DNA from: Sambucus nigra
Taxonomy: Eukaryota; Streptophyta; Magnoliopsida; Dipsacales; Adoxaceae
NCBI GenBank assembly: GCA_949130495.1
Contig: OX422207.1
Span: 834,184,073-834,248,072, forward strand
DNA: 64,000 nt
Reading direction: 5' to 3'
In this document: one piece after another, positions 58,738-64,000 of the stretch
Numbering within the stretch: position 1 is the first letter of the stretch
Layout: every line of letters starts with the position of its first letter
The notes under the pieces: generated by a model
What the model was told of the DNA's origin: nothing
The model's database searches: none
What the model saw: only the letters and a program-made list of their open reading frames with translations
Position numbers and translations under genes: made by a program

Positions 58738-59518
58738 TTCTCACTTTTTTCTCCCATTCGTTTGGTATATCGACCAACTTCTCTCCTAATTCCCAAGTCC
58801 CGATGATAGGGAACGTTTGAAGTTTGTTCATACTGGGGTATGTCGAATAGGCTTTCACGACTATTCAGTATTAGGGTAAAGTAGTTTCACACATACCTTA
58901 AAGGTTGCTCAGTCCAAGAAGCCTGGTATATCATGATCCACGGGAACAAAAAAGAAAAAAGCTCTAGGAACACACCCTATTGCAAAAAAAAAAAAAGATA
59001 CTTATGGGTCATTCACTTTGATAAAGAAATTTAAAAAATTATTAGATGGCTAGAGGCTGGTCCTAAACCCCCTAAATTCCACGATGAATGTCTTCCCATT
59101 GTTTAGTGGAAGATAAACAGTATGAAGCTACAAGTTATCGCTAAAAATGATTTCCCTTACGTTGGATTCCCCAACTTACATTTTACTTTGAGAAAATAAT
59201 AGACCACGATCTATTAATTCCTCTATCCTCGCATGAAAAATTAGTGTTCATCGTTGTTTATCTGAATCCCATGGGTAACTATTCAATTCTTCCCCTCAAA
59301 AGATACTGCCAAAAAAAATGTCGTCCACATATAGTTAAATATAGATAAAAGAATTTCATTAGAAAAATCATGCATATGTGAGTCCTTATCCCCATTTGTA
59401 TTGTCCTTGTCCACAAAAACTTATGAAAATACCCTGACTTTTACTACTGTTGATATTATTAGCAAAGAGATCATACTAAGTTCTTTCCCTGAACACTCGA
59501 GTTCGTGATCCCTACGAT

Positions 59519-61927
59519 TGTAACACCCCACGTACCCTGGCGTCGGCCACCGCCAAACTACATCGGGTATCATTAAATTAAATATCATTCTTAGCATGTG
59601 ATAGAAATAAGAGACATGAAAAACTTGAATTCACAACATATACCAACGAATATATAAAAAAATCTAACCATTAATATCAATCACCATGCTAATCTCCAAA
59701 ATAAATCCAACTCCAAATGTATTTAAAACTCATATGATGTAATCCAACAATAAATATCTGACTGTAATCATAAATAACTGTGGAACCGATTGGCCCACCA
59801 AATTCATAAATGAAAGTCTCATAATATAAACAACAGAATGGAAAGTAAATCTAAACTACTAGAAAACATAAAATAAATCTCCAACTACACTTCCAAAAAT
59901 CTCCAGTCCATGATCTGTAGCTAATCCAACAGCTATACCTAAAAGGTTAGTCAACGCAATAGGTCAGAGCCAACAGCATGAATACTAGTTACTCCTCCAA
60001 ATTAGGGTTCGTGAACCTGGACAATAGCATTAAACATGATAAACATCACAATAGAATATTTTAAATTAAACGAAATATATATTAACATGCGAGTAAAAAT
60101 AGACTACTACCATCTATCCACATAACTAAGTCACCCTAAATGATTAAGCTCAATTATTCCATTTTAACTATGATTTAAACATTGACTCTTATTCGTACTT
60201 AATTTCATTATACAATTATTTTTATTCATGAGACACCACTATGGCTAGTAGATCCCTTATCGGTCATGTATGCACTCTTGGCGCGCTTAAGGTTCTACAC
60301 ATCACACCCATTCCCCGCACTATAGCTAGTCAACCCGATTTCTATCAGCTTTGCACACATACTCATGAGGTTCGACGTATGATATGTCACTATAGTCAGT
60401 CATCCCGATATCTGTCAGCCTTGCACACACTTGTGATGCCAATACACACCCACGTCGCTATAGTCAGTCGACCCGATATCTCTCAGCCCTGTACATACTC
60501 ACGACGCAAATTTATTTTAATACTCATTCATTGTCTTAGGCATTAATTTTTAATTTCTTAAGTTATCATTATTTTCTATTAGCCTCACCCTTTTATCGAG
60601 TATAAATCTGTAAACTATAAGTTTATCCTAGCCTATCATTTAGGAAAAATACCTACCAATTGCTACTACCTAGCTTCTCACCTAGGCTCAGGATCTAATA
60701 AAAACGACGAACAATTCAGCCCCACTCCGAAATCATCCATTCGCACAAACCCACACTATCTAGACCACTACCTATAAAGCGTTACCAACAATCAAGGTCT
60801 ACTTAATAGTTCCATGCCTAGCAAGCAACCTAAAAATAAGGTGAGAGAAATAACTACCCCAACAATCATGTCACCCCCGCGATGTTAATTAATAATAAAA
60901 TTAACAAATAACATATGGCATAATGTCAACTTATCACGCAATCCTTGAAATTAATTGCAAGATCACTATCTATCCAAATTATGTTCGTTTAATTATAACA
61001 ATAATTAAAATAATTTGTTATCTCATCAATTAATAGAATTTTTATTCACATGCATATTTTTGAGAGCATACAACAATAAATCTCTACTCTATAAGATGCA
61101 CATACTTAACGTAGTTTACATGTTAAAATTAATTTATAATATCCCTACGATTTATTCTACATGCCAAAGTCATAAATTCTAACAGAATCCCAACATCTAA
61201 TCTAAGCACGCAGGAATAAAACCAGTACCAAACTTTAGTTTCGATTTCCCTTTTTAGTCGTTCTAATTGATTTTAAGAAATTAATAATTATTAGTGTTTA
61301 GGATACATTTAAAATACATAATACCAAAAGGGAACAATAGAAGTGTTCATGACTATAAAAATCATTTGAATAATCTGATTTGATGGTTGTGTTCCTCTCA
61401 AGAAAACAATGAAAACACATTCTTCAACGATCGTGAGAAATCTTGGTTTAGTTCTTCAAATTTTGAGTTGAGAGTTGAGTTTAAAGGGCTTAGGTTTGAA
61501 AACTAAGAGAGGATGAAAATTATGGGACGTTATTGCTTTTGGAGAAGGCTAAAATGTTCTTTAAAAATCTTAAACCTGTCACTTTATGTTTTTATATCAA
61601 AAAAAATTTGAGTCCTACACAACTCTAGAATGGAAGAGTTTTAATTTTGCAAAGCAGTCCAAGCGAAGCGAATCGGTTCACCCTCCCCCACCGCCCTCCC
61701 CCCTAATCCGAACTGGTTTGGATCCCCTGACATCCGAATTTCCCCCTTATTTTAAAAATGCAAAACTCTCATAATTTCAATCCGATTCAATTATGATAAA
61801 AATAATTTTTTATATAAATCAAGATCAACATTTTTAAATATGAAAATAATCCATTTCTAAAAAGTTATTTTCACCCGAAATTTTGAATTTCCAATAGATT
61901 TTTATGTTTTAAACACGAGGTGTTATA
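59519..61927. mobile_element. Solo LTR, 2.4 kb, nested in the Tat/Ogre element
   Basis: It begins TGTAACACCCCACG and ends GAGGTGTTATA (a decayed TTACA end), with flanks ACGAT (59514-59518) and ACGGT (61928-61932), a 5-bp duplication with one mismatch. Neither flank has a primer site or polypurine tract, so this is a single LTR left by recombination. The interior has no gene; a 70-bp unit is tandemly repeated at 60321-60520 (three copies with CCCGATATCTSTCAGCC). Confidence 0.75.
60321..60520. repeat. 70-bp tandem repeat in the solo LTR
   Basis: Three copies start at 60321, 60391 and 60459 with TATAGYYAGTC, then CCCGAT and CAGCYYTGYACA. The 101-codon ORF over it is explained by the repeat. Confidence 0.75.
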
Positions 61928-61929
61928 AC

Positions 61930-63990
61930 GGTTTATTAGTTTTCAATAGAGAGATCCCCACCCATGACTATGAAGTTTGCTCTGTAGTATGCTCCATCTC
62001 TATCGAAGAAGATCAAGCTTCAATAGTAATGGACCAGGTTTTGAAAAAACTTGAGAACATCGCCTCACAGAATACCATTCAGTATAAGATCAGTGCACTA
62101 GGCCTCAAATAAGTACACTTAAACGAGGTAAATTCAACTATCGAGTTAGGATATAACGTACTCTCCCCTATCCCCAACACTGGAACTCCGCCTGCAGCGA
62201 CTGTTAAAATAGTACTAGTTAATCCCATGATCCGTTTGCATGAGTCCCACCACCGACTCCACCTGCTAACACCAGCGCCCCACACTTCCAAGTACCATTT
62301 TCCCCACATGGATACTTTAAACTCTATCAGTAGTACCTGACCACTAACACATAACCTTCAAAGAACCCCAACGAGGCAACTATGTAGCTCATGCATCAAC
62401 CAATAAAGTTGTTCCCCGACCTCCAAACCAAGAGATAACCCATGTACAATTTAAAAATTTTCTTTGTTAAGAAGATATCGATAAGATACAAACTACTGAT
62501 GCGCTTACGAACATCAAGAAGATTGATCTTTATCCGAAATCCCAAAAGCTGGACACATTTAAAATTCGAGCCTTCAAAACGTACAAAGGACTGGGCTCCC
62601 TAACTGCCCACTTAACCAACAACCATCTTCAGATACGGGTTCGAATTATAAACCTAAGAGTCCTACGGAGGATGTTTTCTTCCACTGTTTTTGAAGGAAC
62701 CCTTACCTGGTATTGGGGATGAAATGTTAGGGGATCACCAAAACATGGGACAATGTATGCCATTATTTCCTAAAGCGTATGAATACAATGAAGAACTTAG
62801 TATTACCTGTAAATACTTGGAAATGTTGAAGCAAAAGGGGGAGAGACGGTTGGCACTTTTGTCACTCGCTAGAGAGAGAAAGTCGATAAGATGGTCAACC
62901 ACCCCCTGGAAATGATAAAATATAGATCATGATATGGAACCTTAGGATGGAAGTATATAATGAACTCAATCTCATCTCGATCTATTACTTTAAAGCACTC
63001 AACCGAATAGAGTGCAAGATCAAGGAAAGTTTGGATATAAAGGTTACGAAAACATCGTTGAGATATAAACTAGTTCTCTACCCATAAAACTCACCCAAAG
63101 ATTTTACGTCTTACATCACCACCCTCATGGTCAGTCCGAAATCAAAATCACGCCCATTTTCCAATACCTCCCAAGTAATGGTTTCCATCGCTGCACAATT
63201 CCAATAGGACCGCTTCCCATAAACTATTAAGTTGTGAATCCTCCTAAAGAGTTCAGAGCCCAACCCATACAACTTAAAGATCTCTAAGGTCCCCTCATGT
63301 AAGTATATATTTCCCTAAAAATGGAGTCTCAACCCTAGACCACCCATGCATTCCCAAATAAGAATTGGAGGGCTGACCTCCATTGTGAGTTCCATCAAGG
63401 ACCCAGCCACATTAATGATAACTGTTGGGACCTAAGGTATTCCATCCAAGACATCATTGATGCTGAAAGCCTCATCTTGCCAAAGCTAAATGTCACAAAC
63501 AACCCCAGGCATATCATCCTAACCCCGACACCGACACTATGTCAGATAATCTTATTCCAAACATTGACCCATCCACTCTGATAGCCCCATTCATCATAAG
63601 CCGAGGATGAGGACACATTCATAATTCCAAATAACTACCCCTCTAAGCGCACCATCATCGGCCATAAAAATCATCACCGAAACTAGGCCCACCATGGAGA
63701 GTATGACATTCTTCATCATGTCCATACACTTACTAAAAACTAACCAGTGCATCCGTGACTTACTATTGGTCATGGAATTTATGATTTCAAAAGGTCCAGG
63801 ACTCCGCACTCCTTTTACAGAAGAAATAAAACATTCGGTCGAATGGGAAGAAATATATGACGAATCTCTCCAAGCCACTGAGCATATCTCCTTCATAATA
63901 CCAATCCAATCATATGGATGCCCCCTGAGGCAAACATGTTTACCCTCATGGATTTCAAAACCATCAGTAGTGCCCTCTCACCTAATACTC
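61930..63990 (+). pseudogene. Gag of the Tat/Ogre-like element
   Basis: From an ATG at 62031 the N-terminus (MDQVLKKLENIASQNTIQY) is followed by a Pro/His-rich segment ending YHFPHMD, then a capsid-like part (about 62680-62915) with GTLTWYWG, AYEYNEELSITCKYLEMLK and ERRLALLSLARERKSI. Further on an FH-type zinc knuckle reads CEFHQGPSHINDNCWDLRYS at 63384, followed by IQDIIDAESLILPK, a Tat/Ogre signature. Frameshifts and stops separate these parts. The protein would package element RNA. Protease and pol are expected past the window edge. Confidence 0.7.
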
Positions 63991-64000
63991 TAAATATGTT

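Noticed and set aside
60241..60546. 101-codon ORF with Cys and His residues
   Set aside because: It coincides with a 70-bp tandem repeat inside the solo LTR, and the repeated residues follow the repeat period.

Overview
The window comes from a plant nuclear genome, most likely a eudicot. It is AT-rich, its one intact gene carries GT-AG introns of up to 5.7 kb, and almost everything else is layered transposable elements, an integrated pararetrovirus, MITE-like inverted repeats and microsatellites. All identifications below were made by reading the sequence, with no database search.

Left third (1-17.3 kb). A degenerate Tat-lineage Ty3/gypsy retrotransposon (1446-12929, minus strand, LTRs of about 0.5 kb, 5-bp duplication GTCTA) sits in the leader of another minus-strand LTR element, whose 3.1-kb 5' LTR is 14183-17314 and whose tRNA-iMet-type primer site lies at 14161-14180. 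The Tat element carries gag, protease, RT, RNase H and integrase remnants on the minus strand. A second coding region (about 2216-5829) runs convergently on the plus strand, with one clear spliceosomal intron and coiled-coil segments.

Middle (17.3-31.6 kb). Beyond an unidentified coding fragment, an Au-like SINE and a hAT MITE with a perfect 8-bp TSD lies the one intact gene: a flavin-containing monooxygenase on the minus strand (five exons, 31346-20501, 502 codons). Its introns hold an L1-type LINE relic, an RTE-type LINE tail, an LTR-element relic and several small repeats.

Right-middle (31.6-46 kb). An integrated caulimovirid-like pararetrovirus (about 33.1-43.0 kb, minus strand) has two small overlapping ORFs, a decayed polyprotein and a further downstream coding region, an arrangement like tungroviruses. 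It has (TA)n arrays at both ends and lies among foldback elements also bordered by (TA)n. A ~220-bp sequence occurs in opposite orientation outside this block at 31.6 and 43.75 kb. A copia gag relic follows.

Right end (46-64 kb). Gene-poor DNA holds foldback elements, a Mutator-like MITE with a perfect 9-bp TSD, and three adjacent hAT-like MITEs. The last 9 kb is a plus-strand Tat/Ogre-like element (LTR with TATA box and a 247-bp tandem array, tRNA-Arg-like primer site at 58241, gag from about 62 kb), interrupted by a 2.4-kb solo LTR (59519-61927). Its pol lies beyond the window.
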